DNA of 49,177 bases from Bacteroidota bacterium (GCA_006226425.1 SBGX01000008.1:1-49177); one strand, 5' to 3'. Counted from the stretch's first letter, positions 19,073 through 28,562 are shown. Program-made: numbers and translations. The notes: generated by a model from the sequence alone, not told the origin.

Positions 19073-19543
19073 CTAAATCCAGAGCTCCATACGAATATTA
19101 CAGCGTTCGTACGGACTGTCTTCCGGAACAGGAATTTCCTTGAAACCAACTTTGTGATACAGTTGAATGGCCGGAGTCAGACTGCGGTTGGAATCCAGAA
19201 AGACCCGTTCGAATCCCATTTCTCCCGCAAAGTTGATGCAGTAGTACATGAGCTTTTGACCGATTCGGAGCCCTTTGTATTGTTCGGTGACTGCCATCTT
19301 GGAAAGTTCATAATCTCCGTCTCCTCGTTTGATCAATGCTACTGTTCCAACGACCTGATCTCCATAGAGCGCCATGAAGATGAAACCTCCTGGATTCAGA
19401 ATATACTCCTGGGGTTTGGTGAGTACTTCCCGATCGTATTCTTCGATGTAAAAATACTTTTCGAGCCATTCAAAATTGAGTTGGGTAAATTCTTTTGTGT
19501 ATTGCTCTTCAAAGGGAACAATCCGAATTTTAGTTGCATTCAT
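19073..19543 (-). CDS. GNAT-family N-acetyltransferase
   Basis: This 156-residue acetyltransferase uses acetyl-CoA to modify an amine; the substrate is unknown. The fold is clear: an N-terminal strand (TKIRIVPFEEQYTKEFTQLNFEWLEKYF), then FMALYGDQVVGTVALIKRGDGDYELSKMAVTEQYKGLRIGQKLMYYC, which holds motif A with the pyrophosphate loop YKGLRIGQ, and motif B around LDSNRSLTPAIQLYHKVGFKEI. The ATG at 19543 gives a natural start just before the first strand and overlaps the end of the marR-type gene by 14 bases, so translation is probably coupled. Longer starts at 19573 and 19609 exist. As part of a MarR-GNAT pair it may be a detoxifying or stress enzyme under its neighbour's control. Confidence 0.85.
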   Translation of the reverse strand: MNATKIRIVPFEEQYTKEFTQLNFEWLEKYFYIEEYDREVLTKPQEYILNPGGFIFMALYGDQVVGTVALIKRGDGDYELSKMAVTEQYKGLRIGQKLMYYCINFAGEMGFERVFLDSNRSLTPAIQLYHKVGFKEIPVPEDSPYERCNIRMELWI

Positions 19544-20018
19544 TTCCTTCAATTTTTGTAAGACATCTTTCATAGAGACTCTGCTCCGAGAGCATTTGTT
19601 CCAGTTCATTTAGTTTTTGCATCAACCCGGGATCTACCATTTCCTGGACGGCCAGGCTTATTTTTTTCCATTTTTCTTCAAAATCGGGCAATTCGTCCAA
19701 TCCCTTCTGGGTCAATTGAATGAGCTGTTTTCGACTATCCTCTGGGTCAACATGACTTTGAGCGTATCCCAGCTCTTTCATTTTTCGGATGATTTTAATG
19801 ATCGCTGGATGGGTAAACCCCAGTTGTTGAGCAATTTCCGTAACGGTCAATTGTTTTTCCTTTTTTAGCAGAAGAAAAATCAGGTGCCAATTGGGCTCAA
19901 TACCAATATCCAGGTATTCATAAAGCTTTCGGGCATCGTAGATTAACCCGTCACTGAGTCGCTTGATTCGTGCCGTAAATCCCGCGTAATCTAGGGTTTT
20001 AATAAAGTCATCTTCCAT
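19530..20018 (-). CDS. MarR-family transcriptional regulator
   Basis: This 162-residue dimeric winged-helix repressor has the MarR plan: an N-terminal helix (MEDDFIKTLDYAGFTARIKRLSDGLIYDARKLYEYLDIG), then a helix-turn-helix (LTVTEIAQQLGFTHPAIIKIIRKMKELGYAQ) and the wing DPEDSRKQLIQLTQKGLDEL, with the conserved DxxDxR variant DPEDSR. A long C-terminal helix mediates dimerisation. It is the first gene of a two-gene operon with the GNAT gene. Its promoter region carries two copies of an operator-like repeat around a -7 box, which points to autorepression relieved by a ligand. It may also act on the divergent winged-helix gene at 20209. Confidence 0.9.
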   Translation of the reverse strand: MEDDFIKTLDYAGFTARIKRLSDGLIYDARKLYEYLDIGIEPNWHLIFLLLKKEKQLTVTEIAQQLGFTHPAIIKIIRKMKELGYAQSHVDPEDSRKQLIQLTQKGLDELPDFEEKWKKISLAVQEMVDPGLMQKLNELEQMLSEQSLYERCLTKIEGNECN

Positions 20019-20025
20019 AAACTAT

Positions 20026-20037
20026 GTAACTGGTTAC
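20026..20037 (-). promoter_or_regulatory. MarR operator-like palindrome O1
   Basis: GTAAC-TG-GTTAC is a perfect inverted repeat of 5-base arms. It lies 7 bases upstream of the marR-type ATG, immediately downstream of the -7 box at 20039-20046, where a bound repressor would block transcription. Confidence 0.55.
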
Positions 20038-20038
20038 G

Positions 20039-20046
20039 CAAAAATA
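20039..20046 (-). promoter_or_regulatory. Candidate -7 box of the marR-GNAT operon
   Basis: The minus strand reads TATTTTTG, an exact TAnnTTTG match. It sits between the two operator-like repeats, with O2 (20058-20069) overlapping the place expected for a -33 element. Confidence 0.5.
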
Positions 20047-20057
20047 TAAAAATAAGC

Positions 20058-20069
20058 GTTACTGGTTAC
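20058..20069 (-). promoter_or_regulatory. MarR operator-like repeat O2
   Basis: GTTAC-TG-GTTAC shares the core ACTGGTTACG with O1. The two cores start at 20029 and 20061, exactly 32 bases apart (about three helical turns). O2 is a direct rather than inverted repeat, so it is an imperfect copy of O1. Confidence 0.5.
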
Positions 20070-20161
20070 GTATTTATTAAAAATTTTTCAAGAAGTCTGG
20101 CTTGGAGGGGAGTAAGAAGTTATTTTTTGCCGCTTAAGAATTGTAAATTAGTGTAAAATCG

Positions 20162-20185
20162 GCCCAAAAACCTTTCTTTTTGGGC
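20162..20185. promoter_or_regulatory. Perfect inverted repeat upstream of the membrane-bound regulator gene
   Basis: GCCCAAAAA (20162-20170) and TTTTTGGGC (20177-20185) are separated by 6 bases. It ends 10 bases before the -7 box TAGTTTTG. No U-run follows either arm, so it is a better operator candidate than a terminator. Confidence 0.5.
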
Positions 20186-20195
20186 GGAATTCATC

Positions 20196-20203
20196 TAGTT
20201 TTG
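20196..20203 (+). promoter_or_regulatory. Candidate -7 box, nearly leaderless, of the winged-helix regulator gene
   Basis: TAGTTTTG is an exact TAnnTTTG match and only 5 bases separate it from the ATG at 20209. With the box centred at -7, transcription would begin about 2 bases before the ATG. Confidence 0.4.
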
Positions 20204-20208
20204 TTCCT

Positions 20209-21141
20209 ATGAGATTAAGTGGTTCCAGTAGTTATCAAATCCTTTTTTTCTGTCTGCTCTTTTGGCTTCCGGTGAGGATGTATGGACAGGAATTGTATGA
20301 TGAATCTCATACCCGGGTGTCCATGCGTATGATCGGACACCGTGTTCTATTGGCATTTGGAGATAGTTCATCCAGGGTTTTGCCAGTGGAACGGGATGAA
20401 AATCGCTATCAAATTTCCTTTGCCTCCGATTTTGCTTTTGAGCCCTCGGTACTGAAGAAAACGATTGATGAGGTGGTCCTGGAAACGAGAATGGCTAGTC
20501 AATATGTGGTAGAGGTGCAACAATGCAATACAGGAGAAATCGTTTACGGTTACGAGATCACCGCTTCAAAGGAGAAGGATGTTATTCCCTGCAAAGGGCG
20601 CAAGTTAGAGCGAGACTGTTATCAATTGCTCATTACATTGGTGACCCCGACTGAGGAAACCATGCTTGCTTCACAAGCGGCAACGCCATTGACAAAGCAA
20701 AAGAATCCGAAAAGAACTTCCAAAGCTAATTTGCTACCCCAGACGATTTTTTGGGGGACTTTGCTCCTGCTTCTATTGGTAGCGGTATTTTTCTTTCGAA
20801 AGCGACGAAGTTGGAACCATACTGATGAAGATGTTTTGTCAATAGGATTGTATCGTTTTCATCGGAAAGAATTGCTTCTGACAAAAGGAGAAGAGAGTAT
20901 CGAATTGTCTCATAAGGAAGGCGAACTTTTAAGTTTGTTGTATGCTTCTCAGAACAAGACCCTGGATCGATCTCATATCTTGAAAGTGGTGTGGGGAGAT
21001 GAAGGCAATTATGTCGGTCGAACGCTGGATGTATTTATCTCCAAGCTTCGAAAAAAATTGGAAGCCGACCCCACGGTGAAAATTACGAACATCCGCGGAG
21101 TAGGCTACAAATTGATCCTGGGTGCCAAGCACTCTCTCTAA
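20209..21141 (+). CDS. Membrane-bound one-component regulator with periplasmic N-terminus and OmpR-type winged helix
   Basis: The protein has 310 residues. Residues 1-26 are a signal peptide or first membrane anchor (SSYQILFFCLLFWLPVRMYG). Residues 27-175 form a periplasmic domain of unknown type with three Cys (106, 128, 137). Residues 176-196 are a single membrane helix (LPQTIFWGTLLLLLLVAVFFF) followed by a positive stop-transfer (RKRRSW). Residues 210-304 are an OmpR/PhoB-type DNA-binding domain, with LSHKEGELLSLLYASQNKTLDRSHILKVVWG, the recognition region RTLDVFISKLRKKLEADP and the wing ITNIRGVGYKL. There is no receiver domain. It should sense something in the periplasm and bind DNA from the membrane, like ToxR but with the order of domains reversed. 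Its stop overlaps that of the convergent propeller gene. Confidence 0.85.
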   Translation: MRLSGSSSYQILFFCLLFWLPVRMYGQELYDESHTRVSMRMIGHRVLLAFGDSSSRVLPVERDENRYQISFASDFAFEPSVLKKTIDEVVLETRMASQYVVEVQQCNTGEIVYGYEITASKEKDVIPCKGRKLERDCYQLLITLVTPTEETMLASQAATPLTKQKNPKRTSKANLLPQTIFWGTLLLLLLVAVFFFRKRRSWNHTDEDVLSIGLYRFHRKELLLTKGEESIELSHKEGELLSLLYASQNKTLDRSHILKVVWGDEGNYVGRTLDVFISKLRKKLEADPTVKITNIRGVGYKLILGAKHSL

Positions 21142-22208
21142 CAATCTTTCCAGGGACCGTACTGTGTGATATGGACAAAGGAAGTCCCGATCAGGCGGTA
21201 AAGTCCACCACAACCTCCGACCCAGAAACGTCCGTCTTTATCTTCCAGAACAGCCTGTACGGCAAGTACTCCCAGTCCTTCTTTTTTAGCGTAGTTCCTG
21301 AATGAGTTTCCATCGTATCGGTAGAGTCCAAATCCTTCGGAACTAAACCAGATGTTCCCGGCCCGATCCTCGTAAATTTCACAGACTTCATCGTCTCCCA
21401 AAATCCCATTCTTTGTGCTAAAACTGATGAACTCATTACCGTCATAACGGCTCAGTCCTCCAAACATAGACCCAAACCAGATGTTTCCACGTCGATCCAT
21501 AAAAAGTCGGTAAATCGTGTTGTCACAGAGCCCATCTTTATTGGTGATTACGGAGAACTTTTGTCCGTCGAAACGATAGACGCCACATCCGTCACTACTG
21601 AACCACAGGTCCCCATCCCGATCTTCCAGGATATCGGTGATTCGATCCGGAGAAACGGTGGCTTCGGGATTGTTCACTGGAGAAGCAGGGAGTTGAACAA
21701 CTTCAAAGCGGGATCCCTTCAGTTTACAAAGCCCTTTGGCGGTACCTGCCCAGATGTCTCCCTTTCTGTCTTTGTGAACGCACCAAACCCATTCATTGCT
21801 TAATCCGTCTTCCACCGTGTAGTTTCGGAAGGACTCGCCGTCATAAATGGAAATACCGCCATAGGTCGCAAACCAAATCTTTCCATCGTTATACTCCCGG
21901 ATATCCGTTACCTGATTGCCGCTAAAACCATTATCAATGGAGAAATAAGTGAGTTTTTCACCGTCGTAACGGGCGACTCCATAACCATTGGTTCCGAACC
22001 ACAGGTTGCCATCATGATCCTGGTGGATATTGCGAACGCAGTTTCCCACAGGGGGTGCAATAGGGCCGCATTCTCCCTTGGAGCCGGTGAATAGGAGGGA
22101 AGCTTCCTCCAGTTTAGGGGTGGACGGACTGGCTTCTCCACATGAAGAGAGGAGAAACATCATGCATGTGATAGATGCAAAAGTGAAGATTAAATGCTTG
22201 TTTTTCAT
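21138..22208 (-). CDS. Seven-blade beta-propeller lipoprotein (two-component-regulator propeller repeats)
   Basis: The protein has 356 residues from the ATG at 22208: MKNKHLIFTFASITCMMFLLSSCGE is a lipoprotein signal with lipobox LSSC. The mature part has seven repeats of the type D-DGNLWFG-xxGYGVxRYDGExFxxFTxxNGL, with cores NLWFGTNGYGV, KIWFATYGGI, DIWAGTAKGL, DLWFSSDGCGV, NIWFGSMFGGL, NIWFSSEGFGL and RFWVGGCGGL. These make one full propeller. The repeats are the ones found in the periplasmic part of hybrid two-component sensors, where two propellers are usual, but here no kinase is attached. It could be a surface or periplasmic ligand sensor. A longer start at 22307 is rejected: an exact -7 box lies between it and 22208. 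It ends against, and overlaps, the membrane-bound regulator gene. Confidence 0.88.
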   Translation of the reverse strand: MKNKHLIFTFASITCMMFLLSSCGEASPSTPKLEEASLLFTGSKGECGPIAPPVGNCVRNIHQDHDGNLWFGTNGYGVARYDGEKLTYFSIDNGFSGNQVTDIREYNDGKIWFATYGGISIYDGESFRNYTVEDGLSNEWVWCVHKDRKGDIWAGTAKGLCKLKGSRFEVVQLPASPVNNPEATVSPDRITDILEDRDGDLWFSSDGCGVYRFDGQKFSVITNKDGLCDNTIYRLFMDRRGNIWFGSMFGGLSRYDGNEFISFSTKNGILGDDEVCEIYEDRAGNIWFSSEGFGLYRYDGNSFRNYAKKEGLGVLAVQAVLEDKDGRFWVGGCGGLYRLIGTSFVHITQYGPWKDC

Positions 22209-22220
22209 GTGTTTTTCTTT

Positions 22221-22228
22221 CAAAACTA
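22221..22228 (-). promoter_or_regulatory. Candidate -7 box of the propeller lipoprotein gene
   Basis: The minus strand reads TAGTTTTG, an exact TAnnTTTG match, 12 bases before the ATG at 22208. It decides against the upstream start at 22307. Confidence 0.5.
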
Positions 22229-22319
22229 GGTCTGAACTCAGCTTTTGAAAGTTAAAGAGCGTAAAAGTATGTAAAGCAAGCGTAAAAATTTGAAAGCAAA
22301 ATTTCACATGGTGAAAATC

Positions 22320-23042
22320 CTATCTCCAACGCGGTCTTACTGCTGGAGGTGCTCCCCTTCCTGCTCCACGTCCTCTCACAGCTCCTCCACGACCTCTAGG
22401 GGCGCCCAGGCCTCTTCCACCACCTCCGCGACCGCCACGAGCTCCACCCCTTCCTCTTCCTCGTGCGGGTGCTCCTGGTGCGACTGGGGCTGGTGCCACG
22501 GGAGCAGCAACTCGTGCAGGAGGTCTGGTGTCGTAATAAGCCGCATTGGTCAGATCCGCTCCAGCCAGAGCAGCAAAAGCGCGCGTTTGGTGATTTAGCA
22601 CACTGATGTTTGCGACTGGAATTTGATGTCCGCGATCAACGTACCAGGCTGTAGCACTAGATTGGTGAATATTTGCTCTAGGTATTCCTCCAAGTGTAAA
22701 ACGGAGTATGACGGTGTCTTGTGGGCTGCATCTTCGGTTGGCTGCCAGTCCAGCACTAGTAGCTCCGTAAGTATCCGATCCGGGAAGACCGAGTCCTCCG
22801 GCCTGTACCAATCTAGCATCGGCTATGGGAAGCATGTGATAAAGTCGAGCTGGTGGTGCAGGTGGTGCTCCACCACGCACCATTCGTTGGGCAGGAGAAT
22901 TCGTGCTTTGCAGAGCAAGATGCTGAATCTTCTGTTGATGATTGACTTGACTTCGTCGATCAGCTGCCGGACGAAGTTCTGAGGAATGAGTGTTTTGTGG
23001 CTTTGAATTTTTTAAGCTTCGCTCTTTATGATGCTGGGGCAT
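22320..23042 (-). CDS. Unknown protein with ADP-ribosyltransferase-like middle and RGG-rich C-terminus
   Basis: The protein has 240 residues and no signal peptide or membrane helix. Residues 1-56 are hydrophilic and end SPAQRMVRGG. Residues 66-165 contain RLYHMLPIADARLVQAGGLG, then TSAGLA, VILRFTLGGIPRANI and a late YVDRGHQIPVANISVL. The order LYH...aGGLg...VILRFT...IPVANI resembles the fold of small ADP-ribosyltransferase/KptA/DarT-like proteins, but catalytic residues are not certain and this is inference. Residues 194-240 hold about 14 Arg among Gly repeats (GRGRGGARGGRGGGG), an RGG-type tail usually linked to RNA binding. The N-terminal QQKIQHLALQ...QRM segment recalls leaders of some Bacteroidota toxin-like proteins near DUF4157. 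The function is unknown. It is transcribed alone, with a weak -7-like box at 23072-23079. Confidence 0.65.
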   Translation of the reverse strand: MPQHHKERSLKNSKPQNTHSSELRPAADRRSQVNHQQKIQHLALQSTNSPAQRMVRGGAPPAPPARLYHMLPIADARLVQAGGLGLPGSDTYGATSAGLAANRRCSPQDTVILRFTLGGIPRANIHQSSATAWYVDRGHQIPVANISVLNHQTRAFAALAGADLTNAAYYDTRPPARVAAPVAPAPVAPGAPARGRGRGGARGGRGGGGRGLGAPRGRGGAVRGRGAGRGAPPAVRPRWR

Positions 23043-23162
23043 GGTTCTTTTCGTTTGTAGTAGAATGCAGTCTAAAATAACGAAAAGTCAGTTACTTATC
23101 CGTTTACAAACGTTTAAATACAATTAAAATAAAATGATTTTCAGCCTTCAATAAGAACTCAA

Positions 23163-23789
23163 TTATTTTCGCAGTCCTGGGTTGTTGCCCTTATCCCGCC
23201 AATATCCACCGTTGTTCTTGATTAGATTGTCGCTCATTTCAAAACCATCCAGTTTATAGGACTGAATCATATTGGCATTGTCCTCAATACGACATTCATG
23301 AATGAGGACTTCTCGAGCATCATGAAAATAAAATGCGTTGAAGGTATTGTCATGGATATAACAATGCGTCACTTTTAAATCTTTGATTTGATAGCCCTTG
23401 ATGCCAATGGTTCCGGAACCTTCCAGTTCACAGTTATCAACTACCAGTTTTTGGGAATTGCTCAAGAGCACGACTCCACCGTTACATTGATATTCTTTCA
23501 AAGGTTTTAGGTGGCTCAGGTAAAGGCCTTCCAGTTTAATGGAGGTACTGTTTGTAACAATCAGTACATTTTTCCATAAATCAGTCAAATAGATTTTGCA
23601 ATTTCCTTCTCCCTTAAGCGTAAGCCCGCTTCTCCCTTCGATATTCAAGGGAGTATCAATCACGTGTTTCCCGGCCGGAATAACAACTGTCCCACCATCT
23701 GGTGTGTTATCAATCAATGTTTGGAGTTTATTTTGAGCAAATAGGGAGCCGGCAACAAAAAGTGCCAGAGATAGAAAAAAGGTTTTCAT
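23163..23789 (-). CDS. Secreted right-handed beta-helix protein
   Basis: The protein has 208 residues from the ATG at 23789, which starts a signal peptide (MKTFFLSLALFVAGSLFAQ). The mature part begins NKLQTLIDNTPDGGTVVIPAGKH, the usual opening of pectate-lyase-like parallel beta-helices, followed by about seven coils with stacked Asn, Ile and His (LKGEGNCKIYLTD, KLEGLYLSHLK, LVVDNCELEGSG, LKVTHCYIHDN, VLIHECRIEDNANM, FEMSDNLIKNNGG). It is short for an enzyme of the group and no catalytic residues can be assigned. It may bind or cut polysaccharide. The gene is on the minus strand 38 bases after a small membrane-protein gene. A longer frame reaching 23852 has no signal peptide at its start. Confidence 0.75.
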   Translation of the reverse strand: MKTFFLSLALFVAGSLFAQNKLQTLIDNTPDGGTVVIPAGKHVIDTPLNIEGRSGLTLKGEGNCKIYLTDLWKNVLIVTNSTSIKLEGLYLSHLKPLKEYQCNGGVVLLSNSQKLVVDNCELEGSGTIGIKGYQIKDLKVTHCYIHDNTFNAFYFHDAREVLIHECRIEDNANMIQSYKLDGFEMSDNLIKNNGGYWRDKGNNPGLRK

Positions 23790-23827
23790 AGAAACATTAG
23801 ATGAAATCGGTTCGCGAAGAATGGAGT

Positions 23828-24046
23828 TTAAAAATGGACAAGATTCGTCCATTTAAGGATCAACAGCGCAAAGAAACTCATTCCGAAACTGACCATCACA
23901 AGTCCTTGCCAGTAACGTGTCCGCATTCCAAAATGCTTCCACATTTGCTCGCTGTTTTCTTTCCGGAAGTAATTGATTGAAAGCAGATATAACACAAAAG
24001 TGAAAACAATCATGAGAACTGCTAATATGAGCCAAAACTGTACCAT
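23828..24046 (-). CDS. Small membrane protein, two predicted helices
   Basis: The protein has 72 residues: MVQFWLILAVLMIVFTFVLYLLS forms helix 1, a short charged loop (INYFRKENSEQMWKHFGMRTRYWQ) follows, and LVMVSFGMSFFALLILKW forms helix 2. No family is recognised. The composition (two clean hydrophobic segments with Arg/Lys between them) and tight spacing to the next gene (38 bases) make it a likely real gene. The overlapping 88-residue frame at 23853-24119 has no such pattern and is treated as a shadow. Confidence 0.5.
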   Translation of the reverse strand: MVQFWLILAVLMIVFTFVLYLLSINYFRKENSEQMWKHFGMRTRYWQGLVMVSFGMSFFALLILKWTNLVHF

Positions 24047-24117
24047 GGTGCTTGTATTTACTTATGAATATACGGATTTTTTCAATGAGATGGGTTGAAA
24101 ATCGTGTTTTTGGATTC

Positions 24118-24153
24118 AAAAAAAGCCATCGGTCAGAGACGGATGGCTTTTTA
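24118..24153 (-). terminator. Rho-independent terminator after gyrB
   Basis: On the minus strand AAAAGCCATC pairs with GATGGCTTTT around a loop of 11 bases, followed by a T-rich run. It lies 15 bases past the gyrB stop and faces the small membrane-protein gene. Confidence 0.7.
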
Positions 24154-24168
24154 TTTGATATCTATCAA

Positions 24169-26193
<2,025 letters not shown>

Positions 26194-26324
26194 GGAAAAA
26201 AAGGGCTTGAGCTAGTAGTTATCAACATTATATTAACGTTATTCTAACAGAAGCGTTTTAGTAGAAATGAAGGGATTTGGACGGAAGCCGAATTTTTGGA
26301 ACAAAATTGGTAATATTGCTAATT

Positions 26325-27191
26325 ATGATGCGAAGAATTGGATGGATATTGATATTCAGTTTGTGGGGGCTTGTAGGCTTTGCTTCTTCCGATTTAAAAG
26401 GATTATGGCAGGGTGTGTTGATCCAGGATGGTAAAAAGGAGTCAGAGGCCGTTGTTTGCTATCTGAAACTGGAAATTTCCGATGGACAATTGAGCGGAAT
26501 GAGTAGGGAAGAGGCTTATTCGAAAGATTTGTACGTGGTTCAAAGGCTGAAGGGACAATCCGCGGGAAATCAAGTGGAATTCAAACAGCAGGTCATTCTG
26601 TCTAAAAAGAGCAGTTCGCGTCAGCTATGGTGTTCTGCGGAATTCAAGGGGCAATACATTGATTCGACTGGGTATTTGGAAGGAAGATACATCAGTACCA
26701 CTTGCAAACGAACTGCGGGAAGATTTATCCTCTACCGCTCCGATGCTAAATTTTCCGAGAATGAACAAGCCGTGATGGGGCATGCCTGGAGAGACGAGTT
26801 GCTGGCAGATTTGAAAGCGGGACGAAAAGCACCGGAGATTCGGGAGTTGGAACGGAAGAATTTTAAATTTCAAGCAGTCTATTTTGATCACGATAAATCG
26901 GAAATCAAAGAAGAATATCATGCCTACCTGAAGAATATGATTCGGGTCGTCAACGGCCATTCCGATTTGAGAATTAAAATTACTGGACACACGGATGCTG
27001 TTGGTACTGATGCGTATAACGTCGGTTTGTCTGAACGTCGGGCGGAGTCTATTCGCAAATTCTTCAGTGAGAACGGCCTGGAGCTAAAGAAGCTCGAGAT
27101 TGATTTTAAGGGAGAAACACAACCGGTTGATACCAATAAGACCTCCGAAGGGAAGCGGAGAAATCGAAGGGTTGATTTCGAGTTTATTTAA
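26325..27191 (+). CDS. OmpA-family outer-membrane-associated protein
   Basis: The protein has 288 residues with a signal peptide from the ATG at 26325 (MMRRIGWILIFSLWGLVGFASS). The N-terminal part of about 150 residues is beta-rich (LKGLWQGVLIQDGKKESEAVVCYLKLEISDGQLSG) and not recognised. The C-terminal OmpA/Pal-like domain contains FQAVYFDHDKSEIKEEYHAYLKNMIRVVN, then KITGHTDAVGTDAYNVGLSERRAESIRKFF, ending KRRNRRVDFEFI. This domain binds peptidoglycan. The frame extends back to a TTG at 26277 without a signal peptide at its start, so the ATG is preferred. A TAATATTG box (one mismatch) lies at 26311-26318. It is separated from tyrS by 72 bases that carry the latter's own promoter. Confidence 0.85.
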   Translation: MMRRIGWILIFSLWGLVGFASSDLKGLWQGVLIQDGKKESEAVVCYLKLEISDGQLSGMSREEAYSKDLYVVQRLKGQSAGNQVEFKQQVILSKKSSSRQLWCSAEFKGQYIDSTGYLEGRYISTTCKRTAGRFILYRSDAKFSENEQAVMGHAWRDELLADLKAGRKAPEIRELERKNFKFQAVYFDHDKSEIKEEYHAYLKNMIRVVNGHSDLRIKITGHTDAVGTDAYNVGLSERRAESIRKFFSENGLELKKLEIDFKGETQPVDTNKTSEGKRRNRRVDFEFI

Positions 27192-27210
27192 GCCCTGATC
27201 CTGCGGGTGG

Positions 27211-27243
27211 TTGGCCTCAAATGAATTATAAAGTTTATTTTTG
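27211..27243 (+). promoter_or_regulatory. Candidate promoter of tyrS
   Basis: TTG at 27211-27213 and TATTTTTG at 27236-27243 (exact TAnnTTTG), spacing 22, followed by CGCC. The box ends 20 bases before the ATG at 27264. Confidence 0.5.
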
Positions 27244-27263
27244 CGCCAAAAAAGGATCAAAAC

Positions 27264-28541
27264 ATGATAAATTTTGTTGAAGAACTGCGTTGGAGGGGGA
27301 TGATTCATGACATCATGCCCGGTACGGAAGAAGCATTGAATAAAGGCATGACTTCCGGATATATCGGTTTTGACCCTACGGCAGATTCACTGCACATCGG
27401 AAGTCTGGTACAAATTATGACACTGGTGCACTTTCAGCGTGCCGGACATAAGCCCTTCGCTTTGGTAGGGGGAGCTACCGGAATGGTTGGTGATCCTTCC
27501 GGAAAATCGGAAGAACGGAACCTCTTGGACGTTGATACCTTGCAACATAATGTAGATGCCGTCCGAAAACAACTGGAAAAATTCCTGGATTTTGATTGTG
27601 GTGAGAATTCCGCCGAAATGGTGAACAACTACGATTGGTTTAAGGAGATGAGTTTCCTGGATTTTATTCGGGATGTGGGGAAACACATCACTGTGAACTA
27701 TATGATGGCGAAAGATTCGGTGAAAAATCGCCTGGAAACAGGGATGTCTTTTACAGAGTTTTCGTATCAGTTGGTTCAGGGATATGACTTTTATTGGCTG
27801 AATGAACATAAGAATTGTGTGGTACAGTTAGGTGGCTCCGATCAGTGGGGGAATATTGTGACCGGAACGGAACTGATTCGTCGCAAATCCGGCAATGAAG
27901 CCTTTGCCGTGACCACTCCACTGATAAAAAAAGCAGATGGAACCAAGTTCGGAAAAACAGAGGGTGGAAATGTATGGTTGGATGCGGAGAAGACGAGTCC
28001 TTACCAATTCTACCAGTACTGGATCAACGCCAGTGATGAAGATGCGGCAAATTACATTCGCATTTTTACCTTGAAGGAGAAAACGGAAATTGAGGCCCTG
28101 GAGAAAGAACATGCAGAAGCACCCCATTTGAGAGTGTTGCAGAAAGCACTGGCCGAAGACATCACGATCAGGGTGCATGGTGAAGAAGCGCTGAAAGCGG
28201 CTGTGGCAGCTTCCAACATTTTGTTTGGGAAATCAACATCGGACGATATCAAGGCGCTTTCGGAAAGGGATTTTTTGAGTGTGTTTCAGGGAGTTCCACA
28301 GGCCCAATTGAGTCGTTCGGAAATTGAATCCGGGCTGAGCATTGTAGACGCTTTTGTATCTCGTTCATCTTTCCTGAAGTCGAATGGAGAAGCCCGTCGG
28401 GAACTGAAAGCAAACGCAATCAGCGTCAATAAAGAAAAGGTTGATGGAGAGTATCAACTGGAAGTGAAAGATTTGATCAATGATCGCTATATTCTGCTCT
28501 CTAAAGGGAAGAAGAACAACTATATTTTGATTGTGGATTAA
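27264..28541 (+). CDS. tyrS: Tyrosine--tRNA ligase
   Basis: This 425-residue class I aminoacyl-tRNA synthetase charges tRNA-Tyr with tyrosine. The Rossmann catalytic domain has the HIGH-type motif HIGSLVQIM and [21 protein letters not shown], typical of bacterial Tyr[12 protein letters not shown] and [20 protein letters not shown] contact tyrosine. The KMSKS-type loop is [13 protein letters not shown]. The C-terminal S4 RNA-binding domain spans about the last 70 residues ([35 protein letters not shown]). The length and domain order are normal. A very strong hairpin terminator follows 21 bases after the stop. Confidence 0.98.
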   Translation: MINFVEELRWRGMIHDIMPGTEEALNKGMTSGYIGFDPTADSLHIGSLVQIMTLVHFQRAGHKPFALVGGATGMVGDPSGKSEERNLLDVDTLQHNVDAVRKQLEKFLDFDCGENSAEMVNNYDWFKEMSFLDFIRDVGKHITVNYMMAKDSVKNRLETGMSFTEFSYQLVQGYDFYWLNEHKNCVVQLGGSDQWGNIVTGTELIRRKSGNEAFAVTTPLIKKADGTKFGKTEGGNVWLDAEKTSPYQFYQYWINASDEDAANYIRIFTLKEKTEIEALEKEHAEAPHLRVLQKALAEDITIRVHGEEALKAAVAASNILFGKSTSDDIKALSERDFLSVFQGVPQAQLSRSEIESGLSIVDAFVSRSSFLKSNGEARRELKANAISVNKEKVDGEYQLEVKDLINDRYILLSKGKKNNYILIVD

Positions 28542-28562
28542 TCCTTCAAAAGGAACAAGCAT

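Noticed and set aside
20058-20185. Idea that the IR at 20162 is another MarR operator
   Set aside because: It shares no GTTAC core with O1 or O2, so it is treated as a separate element.
22290-22598. Plus-strand ORF very rich in Ser and Cys
   Set aside because: It is the antisense reading of the RGG-coding repeats at 22320-22465; its composition is the mirror of Gly/Arg codons and it has no other support.
23853-24119. 88-residue minus-strand ORF next to the small membrane protein
   Set aside because: It overlaps the 72-residue membrane-protein frame, which has two clean hydrophobic segments, whereas this one has none and no promoter of its own.
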